A stretch of 64,000 nt of DNA from Escherichia fergusonii ATCC 35469 (GTDB taxonomy: Bacteria > Pseudomonadota > Gammaproteobacteria > Enterobacterales > Enterobacteriaceae), in the NCBI RefSeq assembly GCF_000026225.1, contig NC_011740.1, forward strand, positions 4,402,001-4,466,000. Direction: 5' to 3'. The position numbers and the translations under genes were made by a program. Under the pieces are notes generated by a model. It searched no databases. It was not told the DNA's origin and was given only the letters and a program-made list of their open reading frames with translations. Of the stretch, positions 9,901-18,005 are shown one piece after another (position 1 is the stretch's first letter; every line of letters begins with the position of its first letter).

Positions 9901-10747
9901 TACTCTCGACGGTCGCGTGGATGTCCCTTGGGCGCGCATTGTGGTGCATGAGCTGCCGGAAAGCGCGGTGGGCGTTTCCAGCGATGTGGTGATGCTTAAC
10001 GATAACCTGCAACCGGAAGAGCCGAAAACGGCGTCGATTCCGATTAACAGCAACCTGATTGTCCACGTTGGCAACAATGTGCGCATTGACGCCTTCGGCC
10101 TGAAAGCGCGGCTGACGGGCGATCTCAACGTCGTACAGGACAAACAAGGACTGGGCCTGAACGGGCAGATCAACATCCCTGAAGGTCGCTTCCATGCCTA
10201 TGGTCAGGATCTGATTGTGCGTAAGGGTGAGCTACTGTTCTCTGGTCCGCCGGATCAACCGTATCTTAATATCGAAGCTATTCGTAACCCGGATGCTACA
10301 GAAGACGACGTAATCGCCGGAGTTCGAGTCACTGGTCTGGCAGACGAACCGAAAGCGGAGATCTTCTCTGACCCGGCGATGTCGCAACAGGCCGCGCTTT
10401 CCTACCTGCTACGTGGACAAGGGTTGGAGAGCGATCAGAGTGACAGTGCGGCGATGACCTCAATGCTGATTGGTCTGGGGGTTGCACAAAGTGGTCAGAT
10501 TGTGGGTAAAATCGGCGAGACGTTTGGCGTAAGCAACTTAGCGCTCGACACAGAGGGAGTAGGCGACTCCTCCCAGGTGGTGGTCAGCGGCTATGTATTG
10601 CCAGGTCTGCAAGTGAAATACGGCGTGGGTATATTTGACTCAATAGCAACACTCACGTTACGTTATCGCCTGATGCCTAAGCTATATCTGGAAGCCGTGT
10701 CTGGTGTAGACCAGGCACTGGATTTGCTCTATCAGTTCGAGTTTTAG
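6971..10747 (+). CDS. tamB: inner-membrane-anchored AsmA-like protein TamB
   Basis: Periplasm-spanning partner of TamA, of 1258 residues, close to the K-12 length. One N-terminal transmembrane helix (about residues 8-28) is followed by a long beta-taco (AsmA-like) repeat region and a C-terminal DUF490 domain that contacts TamA. Proteins of this family are implicated in phospholipid transport between membranes and in assembly of autotransporters and fimbrial ushers. The ATGA overlap with tamA shows coupling. ytfP starts two bases after its stop. Confidence 0.97.
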   Translation: MSLWKKISLGVVIVILLLLGSVAFLVGTTSGLHLVFKAADRWVPGLDIGKVSGGWRDLTLSDVRYEQPGVAVKAGNLHLAVGLDCLWNSSVCINDLALKDIQVNIDSKKMPPSEQVEEEDSGPLDLSTPYPITLTRVALDNVNIKIDDTTVSVMDFTSGMNWQEKTLTLKPTSLKGLLIALPKVAEVAQEEVVEPKIENPQPDEKPLGETLKDLFSRPVLPEMTDVHLPLNLNIEEFKGEQLRVTGDTDITVRTMLLKVSSIDGNTKLDALDIDSNQGIVNASGTAQLSDNWPVDITLNSTLNVEPLKGEKVKLKVGGALREQLEIGVNLSGPVDMDLRAQTRLAEAGLPLNVEVNSKQLYWPFTGDKQYQADDLKLKLTGKMTDYTISMRTVVKGQEIPPATITLDAKGNEQQVNLDKLTVAALEGKTELKALLDWQQAISWRGELTLNGINTAKEFPEWPSKLNGLIKTRGSLYGGTWQMDVPELKLTGNVKQNKVNVDGTLKGNSYMQWMIPGLHLELGPNSAEVKGELGVKDLNLDATINAPGLDNALPGLGGTAKGLVKVRGTVEAPQLLADITARGLRWQELSVAQVRVEGDIKSTDQIAGKLDVRVEQISQPDVNINLVTLNAKGSEKQHELQLRIQGEPVSGQLNLAGSFDRKEERWKGTLSNTRFQTPVGPWSLTRDIALDYRNQEQKISIGPHCWLNPNAELCVPQTIDAGAEGRAVVNLNRFDLAMLKPFMPETTQASGIFTGKADVAWDTTKEGLPQGSITLSGRNVQVTQTVNDAALPVAFQTLNLTAELRNNRAELGWTIRLTNNGQFDGQVQVTDLQGRRNLGGNVNIRNFNLAMINPIFTRGEKAAGMVSANLRLGGDVQSPQLFGQLQVTGVDIDGNFMPFAMQPSQLAVNFNGMRSTLAGTVRTQQGEIYLSGDADWSQIENWRARVTAKGSKVRITVPPMVRMDVSPDVVFEATPNLFTLDGRVDVPWARIVVHELPESAVGVSSDVVMLNDNLQPEEPKTASIPINSNLIVHVGNNVRIDAFGLKARLTGDLNVVQDKQGLGLNGQINIPEGRFHAYGQDLIVRKGELLFSGPPDQPYLNIEAIRNPDATEDDVIAGVRVTGLADEPKAEIFSDPAMSQQAALSYLLRGQGLESDQSDSAAMTSMLIGLGVAQSGQIVGKIGETFGVSNLALDTEGVGDSSQVVVSGYVLPGLQVKYGVGIFDSIATLTLRYRLMPKLYLEAVSGVDQALDLLYQFEF

Positions 10748-10749
10748 CA

Positions 10750-11091
10750 ATGCGAATATTTGTCTACGGCAGTTTACGCCACAAACAAGGCAACAGTCAC
10801 TGGATGACCAATGCCCAGTTACTGGGCGATTTCAGTATCGATAACTACCAGTTGTATAGCCTGGGCCACTATCCAGGCGCAGTTCCGGGGAACGGAACAG
10901 TACACGGTGAAGTTTATCGTATTGACAACGCCACGCTGGCCGAACTTGATGCCTTGCGCACCAGGGGCGGTGAATACGCGCGCCAGTTGATTCAGACGCC
11001 GTACGGGAGTGCATGGATGTACGTTTATCAACGACCCGTCGATGGATTGAAGCTAATTGAAAGCGGCGACTGGTTAGACAGGGATAAGTAA
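10750..11091 (+). CDS. ytfP: gamma-glutamylcyclotransferase-fold protein YtfP
   Basis: AIG2/GGCT-like protein of 113 residues, the normal length. The N-terminus MRIFVYGSLRHKQGN carries the YGSL substrate-binding motif of the fold, and a conserved acidic residue lies in the LAELDALR segment. The physiological substrate is not established. It is the third gene of the tamA-tamB-ytfP unit and is followed by a terminator. Confidence 0.93.
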   Translation: MRIFVYGSLRHKQGNSHWMTNAQLLGDFSIDNYQLYSLGHYPGAVPGNGTVHGEVYRIDNATLAELDALRTRGGEYARQLIQTPYGSAWMYVYQRPVDGLKLIESGDWLDRDK

Positions 11092-11101
11092 CCATATGCA
11101 T

Positions 11102-11128
11102 ACGCCACCTTCGGGTGGCGTTGTTTTA
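11102..11128 (+). terminator. terminator after ytfP
   Basis: Strong hairpin ACGCCACC-TTCG-GGTGGCGT with a TTCG tetraloop, followed by TGTTTTATCC. It ends the tamAB-ytfP unit. Confidence 0.85.
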
Positions 11129-11240
11129 TCCAGCTGCCTGAATGTATTCCGAATTTGACGCCATTCTTATCTTTTCTTAAATGCTGATTTGTTGTGCAGT
11201 GTTATAAACACCTGGCACGCTCAACAAGGACGCGACCTCA

Positions 11241-12713
11241 ATGAAAAAATCTCTTCTGGCTGCACTGCTGACAGGACTGTTTGCACTCGTTTCTCTTCCC
11301 GCTTTGGGAAATGTCAATTTCGAGCAATTAAAGCAAAAAGCTGAACGTGGAGAAGCGAAAGCACAGCTGGAGCTGGGATATCGCTATTTTCAGGGTAATG
11401 AAACGACAAAGGATCTCACCCAGGCGATTGACTGGTTTCGCCGTGCCGCAGAGCAGGGATACACCCCGGCAGAATTTGTACTGGGGTTACGCTATATGAA
11501 CGGTGAAGGTGTGCCGAAAGATTATGCTCAGGCGGTTATCTGGTACAAAAAAGCAGCACTGAAGGGGCTTCCACAGGCGCAGCAGAATTTGGGTGTAATG
11601 TACCATGACGGTAAGGGTGTGAAGATTGATAAAGCCGAATCTGTGAAATGGTTTCGCCTGGCAGCAGAGCAAGGTCGTGACAGCGGCCAGCAAAGTATGG
11701 GAGATGCATATTTTGAAGGCGATGGTGTAACGCGGGATTACGTTATGGCACGTGAGTGGTATAGCAAAGCAGCGGAACAAGGTAACGTCTGGTCCTGTAA
11801 TCAGCTTGGTTATATTTATTCCAAAGGTTTAGGTGTTGAAAAAAACGATGCTATATCGGCGCAATGGTATCGAAAATCAGCGACATCCGGCGACGAGTTA
11901 GGGCAGCTTCATTTGGCTGATATGTACTATTTCGGTATCGGTGTTACTCAGGATTACACTCAATCGCGGATATTGTTTACCCAGTCGGCAGAGCAGGGAA
12001 ATGCTATTGCACAGTATCGACTGGGATACATATTAGAAGAAGGTTTGGCGGGTGCGAAAGAGCCGTTAAAAGCACTGGAGTGGTACCGTAAATCGGCAGA
12101 ACAGGGCAATGCCATTGGGCAATATTATTTAGCTGAAATATATATCAGGCGCGCAGAAGGCATTCCCTATAACCGTGAGCAAGCTATCTATTGGTACACC
12201 AAATCGGCAGAACAGGGGGATACTGATGCTCAGGTTAATCTCGGGGCATTATTGTATCGACATGGTTCCGAAGAAGAACAGAGAAGGGCCGTGGACTGGT
12301 ATCGCAAGGCGGCTGAAGAGGGAGTGGCAATGGCGCAATTTAATTTGGGTAATGCTTTACTCCAGGGAAAAGGTGTTAAAAAAGATGAGCAACAAGCCGC
12401 AATCTGGATGCGAAAAGCCGCAGAGCAAGGATTTAGTTCAGCGCAGGTGCAATTAGGTGAAATCTATTATTATGGCTTGGGCGTAGAACGTGATTATGTG
12501 CAGGCCTGGGCGTGGTTCGATACCGCATCGACCAATGATATGAATCTTTTTGGTACGGAAAACCGCAATATTACAGAGAAAAAGCTGACAGCCAAACAAC
12601 TGCAACAGGCTGAATTATTATCGCAACAATATATAGAAAAATATGCCCCGGAAGCCTGGGCGAGAATGCAAAAGCTTAACGCACGATCTACTGTAACGAC
12701 GGGTAATAAATAA
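11241..12713 (+). CDS. esiB: Sel1-repeat secreted protein, EsiB-like
   Basis: 490-residue protein with a Sec signal peptide (MKKSLLAALL..., cleavage after LPALG near residue 23). About eleven tandem Sel1-like repeats of 36 residues follow, with the recurring pattern A-WYRKAAEQG-A-AQ-LG--Y--G-GV-KD. Length, repeat number and position next to ytfP match EsiB of uropathogenic E. coli CFT073 (c5321 from memory). EsiB binds secretory IgA and dampens neutrophil activation. K-12 has the chpSB toxin-antitoxin pair in this interval. The identification rests on recalled length and locus; other secreted Sel1 proteins exist in E. coli. Confidence 0.8.
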   Translation: MKKSLLAALLTGLFALVSLPALGNVNFEQLKQKAERGEAKAQLELGYRYFQGNETTKDLTQAIDWFRRAAEQGYTPAEFVLGLRYMNGEGVPKDYAQAVIWYKKAALKGLPQAQQNLGVMYHDGKGVKIDKAESVKWFRLAAEQGRDSGQQSMGDAYFEGDGVTRDYVMAREWYSKAAEQGNVWSCNQLGYIYSKGLGVEKNDAISAQWYRKSATSGDELGQLHLADMYYFGIGVTQDYTQSRILFTQSAEQGNAIAQYRLGYILEEGLAGAKEPLKALEWYRKSAEQGNAIGQYYLAEIYIRRAEGIPYNREQAIYWYTKSAEQGDTDAQVNLGALLYRHGSEEEQRRAVDWYRKAAEEGVAMAQFNLGNALLQGKGVKKDEQQAAIWMRKAAEQGFSSAQVQLGEIYYYGLGVERDYVQAWAWFDTASTNDMNLFGTENRNITEKKLTAKQLQQAELLSQQYIEKYAPEAWARMQKLNARSTVTTGNK

Positions 12714-12760
12714 CGGGTAACTGTCAGATCAGGTTTGCGCTAATACCACTCAACCAATGC

Positions 12761-12772
12761 CACCTGCGGGTG
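12761..12772. repeat. IS4 target duplication, left copy
   Basis: CACCTGCGGGTG, a 12-bp direct repeat identical to 14199-14210. The length fits the 11-13 bp duplications made by IS4. The target is itself palindromic, being the stem and loop of the terminator that followed esiB. Confidence 0.95.
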
Positions 12773-14198
12773 TAATGCCAGTCAGTTAAGCAACTGACTG
12801 GCTCTTTTTCGGGGCTGTGGGGTATTTCCAGGGCCTCTCCTTTACCACTCTCGGGAAGGCCCTTTCCCTTCTTGTCGGTAATTTCACAAGTTGTCCCATA
12901 CTTGCAAGATCGCGCATCAGCTCCGGTATACGTCCCGGTGAAGCGCCCTGCAATGTCATCAGCATTCTCATCACCATTCCGCATGATTCTGAGAAACTCA
13001 GTTGATTCGGCCAGTAACCTTTCTGATGTTCCGCCATTTTAATCATCTGATATCTCACCAGATTATAAGCCAGTAAGACACCCCACAGCTCTTGCTCCAC
13101 AAGCTCCGGCTTTTTACTTCTCAGCGTCAGCCTGCTCAGTTGCATCGTCTGTTTTATCTCCCTGTATCCCAGTTCGATTTCCCAGCGATGACTGTACAGA
13201 TCCGCCATTTCTCCTCCGGGGAAGCGCATGGCGTCCGTCATCGACGTCAGCAGATGGCAGACCTTTCCTTTGCGCGTCACAGTCAGCAGGCGGGCTGTCA
13301 CCTCATTTCCCAGTCCCGGCCACTTTTTTCGTGCCTGTGGGCTGGTTTTCAGCTTCACCAGATGATCGCCTTTACCCAGTTTTCTGATCTCTTCATATTG
13401 CGCTCCCTTTCTGAGAGGGATCATCCAGTGGCGGTGTTCTCCCGCCAGGCTCCAGGCATTTAACAGTCCCAGTGAGTAATAACCTTTATCCATTAACGTC
13501 AGAGTGTTATCGCCGGTTTGTTCTATAAGTTGCTCAGCAAGCTCATTTTCGCTGTTCTTCATCGTGCCGAAGGCTGCAGCCGTCAGCAGATGGCTGGTCA
13601 GTTCCATCTGGCAGACCATTTTGACCTGCGGGTAGAGCGCCGGGTTCCCGGCATGTGTCTGGCGGGGGAAGGCTGCATCGTTCTCTGGTGTATCCGGTGT
13701 GCGCCAGAACACACCATCGATGGCCAGCAGGGTCAGGCCGCACCATTGCGGATGCGGCGTGGCGTTATGCCAGAGCTGCGCTGTTTTCGTGAACACGCGG
13801 CGGACAGCCTCACTTCCCAGGCGCTGGCGGGCCTGAATAACGGCACTGGGGGCAACGAAAGGGCGATTGCCCGGCAGCATGATGTCCAGGCGATTCACAA
13901 TCTGGTGAAGAGGTTCTTTACGCTCAAGCGCCATGCCAACAATACACCAGACCATCATTTCGAGGGGAAGACGGCGCTTGCGTAGCGTTACAGTACCAGA
14001 TTCGGCAAGGCAACGAGAGATGAGTTCGGGGTCGAGGTAATCCCCCAGAGAAGTCAGTGGGTTACGCAGAGAATCATAACGGGATACCAGATCAAGAGCC
14101 TGTCCAATGTGCATAAAAAAATCCGGAAACGAGTGAGCGTTTCCGGATTCTTACACAGCCACTGGATCGGTCAACTGATCCTTAACTGATCGGCATTA
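12773..14198. mobile_element. IS4 insertion sequence, complete
   Basis: The element is 1426 bp, exactly the length of IS4. Terminal inverted repeats start TAATGCC at the left end and, read on the minus strand, at the right end (TAATGCCGATCAGTTAAG). It contains one intact transposase gene on the minus strand and is bracketed by perfect 12-bp target duplications. Intact ends, intact gene and perfect duplications indicate a recent insertion. Confidence 0.97.
12786..14114 (-). CDS. insG: IS4 transposase
   Basis: DDE transposase of 442 residues, the full length for IS4 InsG. The segment LLAIDGVFWRTP holds the first catalytic aspartate, and TLMDKGYYS lies around the second. The signature YREIK (Y-(2)-R-(3)-E-(6)-K family motif) in the C-terminal half holds the catalytic glutamate. 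No frameshift or internal stop was seen, so the element could be active. Confidence 0.97.
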   Translation of the reverse strand: MHIGQALDLVSRYDSLRNPLTSLGDYLDPELISRCLAESGTVTLRKRRLPLEMMVWCIVGMALERKEPLHQIVNRLDIMLPGNRPFVAPSAVIQARQRLGSEAVRRVFTKTAQLWHNATPHPQWCGLTLLAIDGVFWRTPDTPENDAAFPRQTHAGNPALYPQVKMVCQMELTSHLLTAAAFGTMKNSENELAEQLIEQTGDNTLTLMDKGYYSLGLLNAWSLAGEHRHWMIPLRKGAQYEEIRKLGKGDHLVKLKTSPQARKKWPGLGNEVTARLLTVTRKGKVCHLLTSMTDAMRFPGGEMADLYSHRWEIELGYREIKQTMQLSRLTLRSKKPELVEQELWGVLLAYNLVRYQMIKMAEHQKGYWPNQLSFSESCGMVMRMLMTLQGASPGRIPELMRDLASMGQLVKLPTRRERAFPRVVKERPWKYPTAPKKSQSVA

Positions 14199-14225
14199 CA
14201 CCTGCGGGTGGCGTTATTTTTTTGC
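14199..14225 (+). terminator. right half of the esiB terminator, split by IS4
   Basis: CACCTGCGGGTGGCGTTATTTTTTTG contains the second target copy. Joined to AATGC before the left copy, it would rebuild GCCACC-TGCG-GGTGGC plus a T tract, a classic terminator. After the insertion only a 4-bp stem (CACC/GGTG) with the T tract remains on this side. Confidence 0.7.
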
Positions 14226-14510
14226 GAGACGAATCGTATTCTTTTTTGTAACTTCCTCGCCTTTTGCTTTTCCTTCCGAGCCGCTTTCCATATCCGTAAA
14301 CGCATAAAAAACTCTGCTGGCGTTCACAATTACGCAGGGGTAAAACGGGTACACGCTTTGAACGGTGAGAATGAGTGAGGTTGGCTAACTTCCAGCAAGC
14401 GGCTATGAACAGCAAAATGGTGGTCGGGTTTGCTTGTTCTTACCGTTCAAGCCTTTCAACTGCTGAGAATAATGATAGTGGAATAGAGAGTTTATATATT
14501 CCGGGCATAA
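14226..14510. other. intergenic region between IS4 and ppa, no gene recognised
   Basis: No ORF here has a credible ribosome binding site or recognisable product. K-12 carries the chpS-chpB toxin-antitoxin genes between ytfP and ppa. I see no clear remnant of them, which suggests replacement of the whole interval with esiB. Confidence 0.5.
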
Positions 14511-14550
14511 AAAAACCCTTACTAACCGAAGCCCGGCGTTCAGGGTTATT
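14511..14550 (-). terminator. ppa terminator
   Basis: Read on the minus strand, AACCCTGAACGCC...AGGGTTTTTTTAT forms a stem (AACCCT/AGGGTT) enclosing a GC-rich inner hairpin, followed by seven T residues. It starts about 15 bases after the ppa stop. Confidence 0.75.
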
Positions 14551-14563
14551 ACGCTTGAAGAAC

Positions 14564-15094
14564 TTATTTATTCTTGGCGCGCTCGAAGGAAGCAACGATT
14601 TCAGCTTTAGCGGCTTCTGCGTTTTCCCAACCTTCAACTTTTACCCACTTGCCTTTTTCGAGGTCTTTGTAGTGCTCGAAGAAGTGAGCGATCTGAGCTT
14701 TCAGCAGTTCAGGCAGATCGTTTACGTCTTTAATGTGATCGTATTCTTTGCTCAGCTTAGTGTGCGGAACAGCAATCAGTTTCGCATCTTCACCGGCTTC
14801 GTCGGTCATTTTCAGAACGCCAACCGGACGGCAGCGGATCACTGAACCCGGCTGCAGCGGGTACGGAGTTGGGACCAGTACGTCAACCGGGTCACCGTCC
14901 AGAGACAGGGTGTGGTTGATGTAACCGTAGTTGCACGGATAGAACATCGCGGTGGACATGAAGCGGTCAACGAACAGTGCGCCGCTCTCTTTGTCGATTT
15001 CGTATTTGATCGGATCTGCGTTAGCCGGGATTTCAATAACAACGTAGATGTCTTCCGGCAGCTCTTTACCCGCAGGGACGTTGAGTAAGCTCAT
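14564..15094 (-). CDS. ppa: inorganic pyrophosphatase
   Basis: Essential cytoplasmic family I pyrophosphatase that hydrolyses PPi and drives biosynthetic reactions. It has 176 residues. The metal-binding signature DGDPVDVLV (residues 66-74 counting Met) holds three of the active-site aspartates; further acidic residues lie in DEAGEDAK. The ATG follows AAAGGAAACAG. It is a single-gene unit. Confidence 0.98.
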   Translation of the reverse strand: MSLLNVPAGKELPEDIYVVIEIPANADPIKYEIDKESGALFVDRFMSTAMFYPCNYGYINHTLSLDGDPVDVLVPTPYPLQPGSVIRCRPVGVLKMTDEAGEDAKLIAVPHTKLSKEYDHIKDVNDLPELLKAQIAHFFEHYKDLEKGKWVKVEGWENAEAAKAEIVASFERAKNK

Positions 15095-15259
15095 GTCTGT
15101 TTCCTTTAAAAATATGTGGCAAACAAGTGCCGAGTATTATAGCCAACTCGCGGCGAAAGTCTTCGCTTGTTTTCGCTCACTTTGTACTTCCGCCATCGTT
15201 TTAAGACGCTTCGTATAGCAGGAATATCCATAACAACAGTCGCTTTTTTAATGGCGTTA

Positions 15260-15333
15260 TGAAAGCGATTACAAACTTGTGATTAACGTTTTATTTACTT
15301 TTTTGAAGTGTGATGTAACGCAATTCGTTACAT
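15260..15333 (+). promoter_or_regulatory. ytfQ upstream operators (candidate)
   Basis: Two elements stand out in the 309-bp interval between ppa and ytfQ. TGAAAGCGATTACA (15260-15273) resembles operators of LacI-family regulators such as GalR/GalS. A perfect inverted repeat, ATGTAACG-N5-CGTTACAT (15313-15333), lies about 70 bases before the ytfQ start. Binding proteins are not known from the sequence. The rest of the interval contains the divergent ppa and ytfQ promoters and no gene. Confidence 0.5.
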
Positions 15334-15403
15334 GACCGATTGTCTATAGTTTTTTCGCGAACATCTTTTAACCAATAATAACTACCCCGACGAGGACAAC
15401 CCT

Positions 15404-16360
15404 ATGTGGAAACGCTTACTTGTAGTCTCTGCAGTCTCGGCAGCCATGTCGTCTATGGCGTTGGCCGCTCCATTAACCGTTGGATTTTCGCAGGTCGGAT
15501 CGGAATCCGGCTGGCGTGCCGCTGAAACCAACGTGGCGAAAAGTGAAGCCGAAAAACGCGGTATCACGTTGAAAATTGCCGATGGTCAGCAAAAGCAGGA
15601 AAACCAGATTAAAGCGGTACGTTCCTTCGTTGCACAAGGGGTGGATGCGATCTTTATCGCTCCGGTGGTGGCGACTGGTTGGGAACCGGTATTAAAAGAG
15701 GCGAAAGATGCCGAAATCCCGGTCTTCTTGCTCGATCGTTCCATCGATGTGAAAGACAAATCTCTCTATATGACCACCGTGACTGCCGACAACATCCTCG
15801 AAGGTAAGTTGATCGGTGACTGGCTGGTAAAAGAAGTGAATGGCAAACCGTGTAACGTGGTGGAGTTGCAGGGCACCGTTGGAGCCAGCGTCGCCATTGA
15901 CCGTAAGAAAGGCTTTGCCGAAGCCATTAAGAATGTGCCAAACATCAAAATTATCCGCTCGCAGTCTGGTGACTTCACCCGTAGTAAAGGCAAAGAAGTG
16001 ATGGAGAGCTTTATCAAAGCGGAAAACAACGGCAAAAACATCTGCATGGTTTACGCCCATAACGATGACATGGTGATTGGCGCGATTCAGGCAATTAAAG
16101 AAGCGGGCCTGAAACCGGGCAAAGATATCCTGACAGGCTCTATCGACGGCGTGCCGGACATCTACAAAGCGATGATTGATGGCGAAGCGAACGCCAGCGT
16201 TGAACTGACGCCGAATATGGCAGGCCCTGCTTTTGACGCGCTGGAGAAATACAAAAAAGACGGCACTATGCCTGAAAAGCTGACGCTGACCAAGTCCACC
16301 CTTTACCTGCCTGATACCGCAAAAGAAGAGTTAGAGAAGAAGAAAAATATGGGGTATTGA
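15404..16360 (+). CDS. ytfQ: galactofuranose-binding periplasmic protein YtfQ
   Basis: Periplasmic substrate-binding protein of the ribose/galactose type (peripla_BP_4), 318 residues. The signal peptide is cleaved after SMALA (about residue 21). YtfQ of E. coli binds galactofuranose and presents it to the YtfRT-YjfF importer. The first gene of the operon, it follows CGAGGACAACCCT. A BIME repeat separates it from ytfR, probably stabilising the ytfQ message so that binding protein exceeds membrane components. Confidence 0.96.
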   Translation: MWKRLLVVSAVSAAMSSMALAAPLTVGFSQVGSESGWRAAETNVAKSEAEKRGITLKIADGQQKQENQIKAVRSFVAQGVDAIFIAPVVATGWEPVLKEAKDAEIPVFLLDRSIDVKDKSLYMTTVTADNILEGKLIGDWLVKEVNGKPCNVVELQGTVGASVAIDRKKGFAEAIKNVPNIKIIRSQSGDFTRSKGKEVMESFIKAENNGKNICMVYAHNDDMVIGAIQAIKEAGLKPGKDILTGSIDGVPDIYKAMIDGEANASVELTPNMAGPAFDALEKYKKDGTMPEKLTLTKSTLYLPDTAKEELEKKKNMGY

Positions 16361-16387
16361 GGGGCATCAATACCTGATGCCGACTTG

Positions 16388-16468
16388 TACGCCGCCGGAT
16401 AAGGCGTTTATGCCGCATCCGGCGGTTGTGCGAGATGCCTGATGCGACGCTGTTGTGTCTTATCTGGC
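16388..16468. repeat. BIME (two REP units) between ytfQ and ytfR
   Basis: Two oppositely arranged REP units, CGCCGGATAAGGCG...CCGCATCCGGCGG (16390-16424) and GCCTGATGCGACGC...TCTTATCTGGC (16436-16468). Confidence 0.85.
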
Positions 16469-16492
16469 GCACGCTTTACAACGGGGGAAACT

Positions 16493-17995
16493 ATGAATAC
16501 TAACCAACACCAGGAAATCCTCCACACCGAAGGATTAAGTAAATTTTTCCCCGGCGTCAAAGCGTTAGACAATGTTGATTTCAGCCTGCGCCGTGGTGAA
16601 ATCATGGCGCTGCTCGGTGAAAACGGGGCGGGAAAATCAACGCTAATCAAAGCATTAACCGGCGTTTACCACGCCGATCGCGGCACCATATGGCTGGAAG
16701 GTCAGGCTATCTCACCGAAAAACACCGGCCACGCACAACAGCTAGGCATCGGCACCGTCTATCAGGAAGTCAACCTGCTACCCAATATGTCGGTTGCTGA
16801 TAATCTATTCATAGGTCGCGAACCCAAACGTTTCGGCCTTCTACGCCGTAAAGAGATGGAAAAGCGCGCCACTGAACTGATGGCATCTTACGGTTTCTCC
16901 CTCGACGTGCGGGAACCGCTCAACCGTTTTTCAGTCGCGATGCAGCAAATCGTCGCCATTTGTCGGGCCATTGATCTCTCCGCCAAAGTGCTGATCCTCG
17001 ATGAACCCACCGCCAGCCTCGACACTCAGGAAGTAGAGTTACTGTTTGGCCTGATGCGTCAGTTGCGCGATCGCGGCGTCAGCCTGATCTTTGTCACTCA
17101 CTTTCTCGATCAGGTCTATCAGGTCAGCGATCGGATCACTGTCTTACGCAACGGCAGTTTTGTTGGCTGTCGGGAAACCCGCGAGCTACCGCAGATCGAA
17201 CTGGTAAAAATGATGCTGGGGCGCGAACTGGACACCCACGCGCTGCAGCGTGCCGGGCGAACATTGTTAAGCGACAAACCCGTTGCCGCGTTCAAAAATT
17301 ACGGCAAAAAAGGAACAATCGCACCGTTCGATCTCGAAGTGCGCCCCGGCGAGATCGTCGGACTGGCAGGTCTGCTGGGATCCGGACGTACCGAAACCGC
17401 CGAAGTGATCTTCGGTATCAAACCTGCTGACAGCGGCACGGCGTTGATCAAAGGCAAACAGCAAACCCTGCGATCCCCACATCAGGCGTCGGTACTGGGT
17501 ATCGGCTTCTGCCCGGAAGACAGGAAAACCGATGGCATCATCGCCGCCGCCTCGGTGCGGGAAAATATCATCCTCGCTCTCCAGGCCCAGCGCGGCTGGT
17601 TACGGCCGATTTCGCGCAAAGAACAGCAAGAGATTGCCGAACGCTTTATCCGCCAGCTTGGCATTCGCACACCTTCCACCGAACAGCCGATTGAGTTTCT
17701 CTCCGGTGGCAATCAGCAAAAAGTGCTGCTCTCACGTTGGCTACTGACCCGGCCGCAATTTCTGATCCTCGACGAGCCAACCCGCGGCATTGACGTTGGC
17801 GCCCACGCTGAGATCATCCGCCTGATTGAAACGCTATGCGCCGATGGTCTGGCGCTGCTGGTGATCTCCTCCGAACTGGAAGAGCTGGTGGGCTATGCCG
17901 ACCGGGTGATTATCATGCGCGATCGCAAACAGGTGGCGGAGATCCCGCTGGCAGAGCTTTCCGTTCCGGCGATCATGAACGCCATTGCGGCGTAA
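16493..17995 (+). CDS. ytfR: galactofuranose ABC importer, ATPase YtfR
   Basis: Sugar-type ABC ATPase with two fused nucleotide-binding domains, 500 residues. Domain 1 has Walker A GENGAGKST (about residues 43-51) and Walker B VLILDEPTAS. Domain 2 has the signature LSGGNQQ and Walker B FLILDEPTRG, while its Walker A region is the degenerate GLLGSGRTE usual in this family. The ATG at 16493 gives the known N-terminus; upstream in-frame codons lie inside the BIME. It couples ATP hydrolysis to the YtfT and YjfF permeases. Confidence 0.96.
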   Translation: MNTNQHQEILHTEGLSKFFPGVKALDNVDFSLRRGEIMALLGENGAGKSTLIKALTGVYHADRGTIWLEGQAISPKNTGHAQQLGIGTVYQEVNLLPNMSVADNLFIGREPKRFGLLRRKEMEKRATELMASYGFSLDVREPLNRFSVAMQQIVAICRAIDLSAKVLILDEPTASLDTQEVELLFGLMRQLRDRGVSLIFVTHFLDQVYQVSDRITVLRNGSFVGCRETRELPQIELVKMMLGRELDTHALQRAGRTLLSDKPVAAFKNYGKKGTIAPFDLEVRPGEIVGLAGLLGSGRTETAEVIFGIKPADSGTALIKGKQQTLRSPHQASVLGIGFCPEDRKTDGIIAAASVRENIILALQAQRGWLRPISRKEQQEIAERFIRQLGIRTPSTEQPIEFLSGGNQQKVLLSRWLLTRPQFLILDEPTRGIDVGAHAEIIRLIETLCADGLALLVISSELEELVGYADRVIIMRDRKQVAEIPLAELSVPAIMNAIAA

Positions 17996-18005
17996 GGAGA
18001 ACAGT

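Noticed and set aside
11241..12713. Periodic repeats in esiB, considered as a DNA-level tandem repeat
   Set aside because: Periodicity is at protein level (36-residue Sel1 units) with diverged codons.
14182..14415. 77-codon minus-strand frame between IS4 and ppa
   Set aside because: It starts outside and ends inside the IS4 end, has no ribosome binding site and no similarity I recognise.
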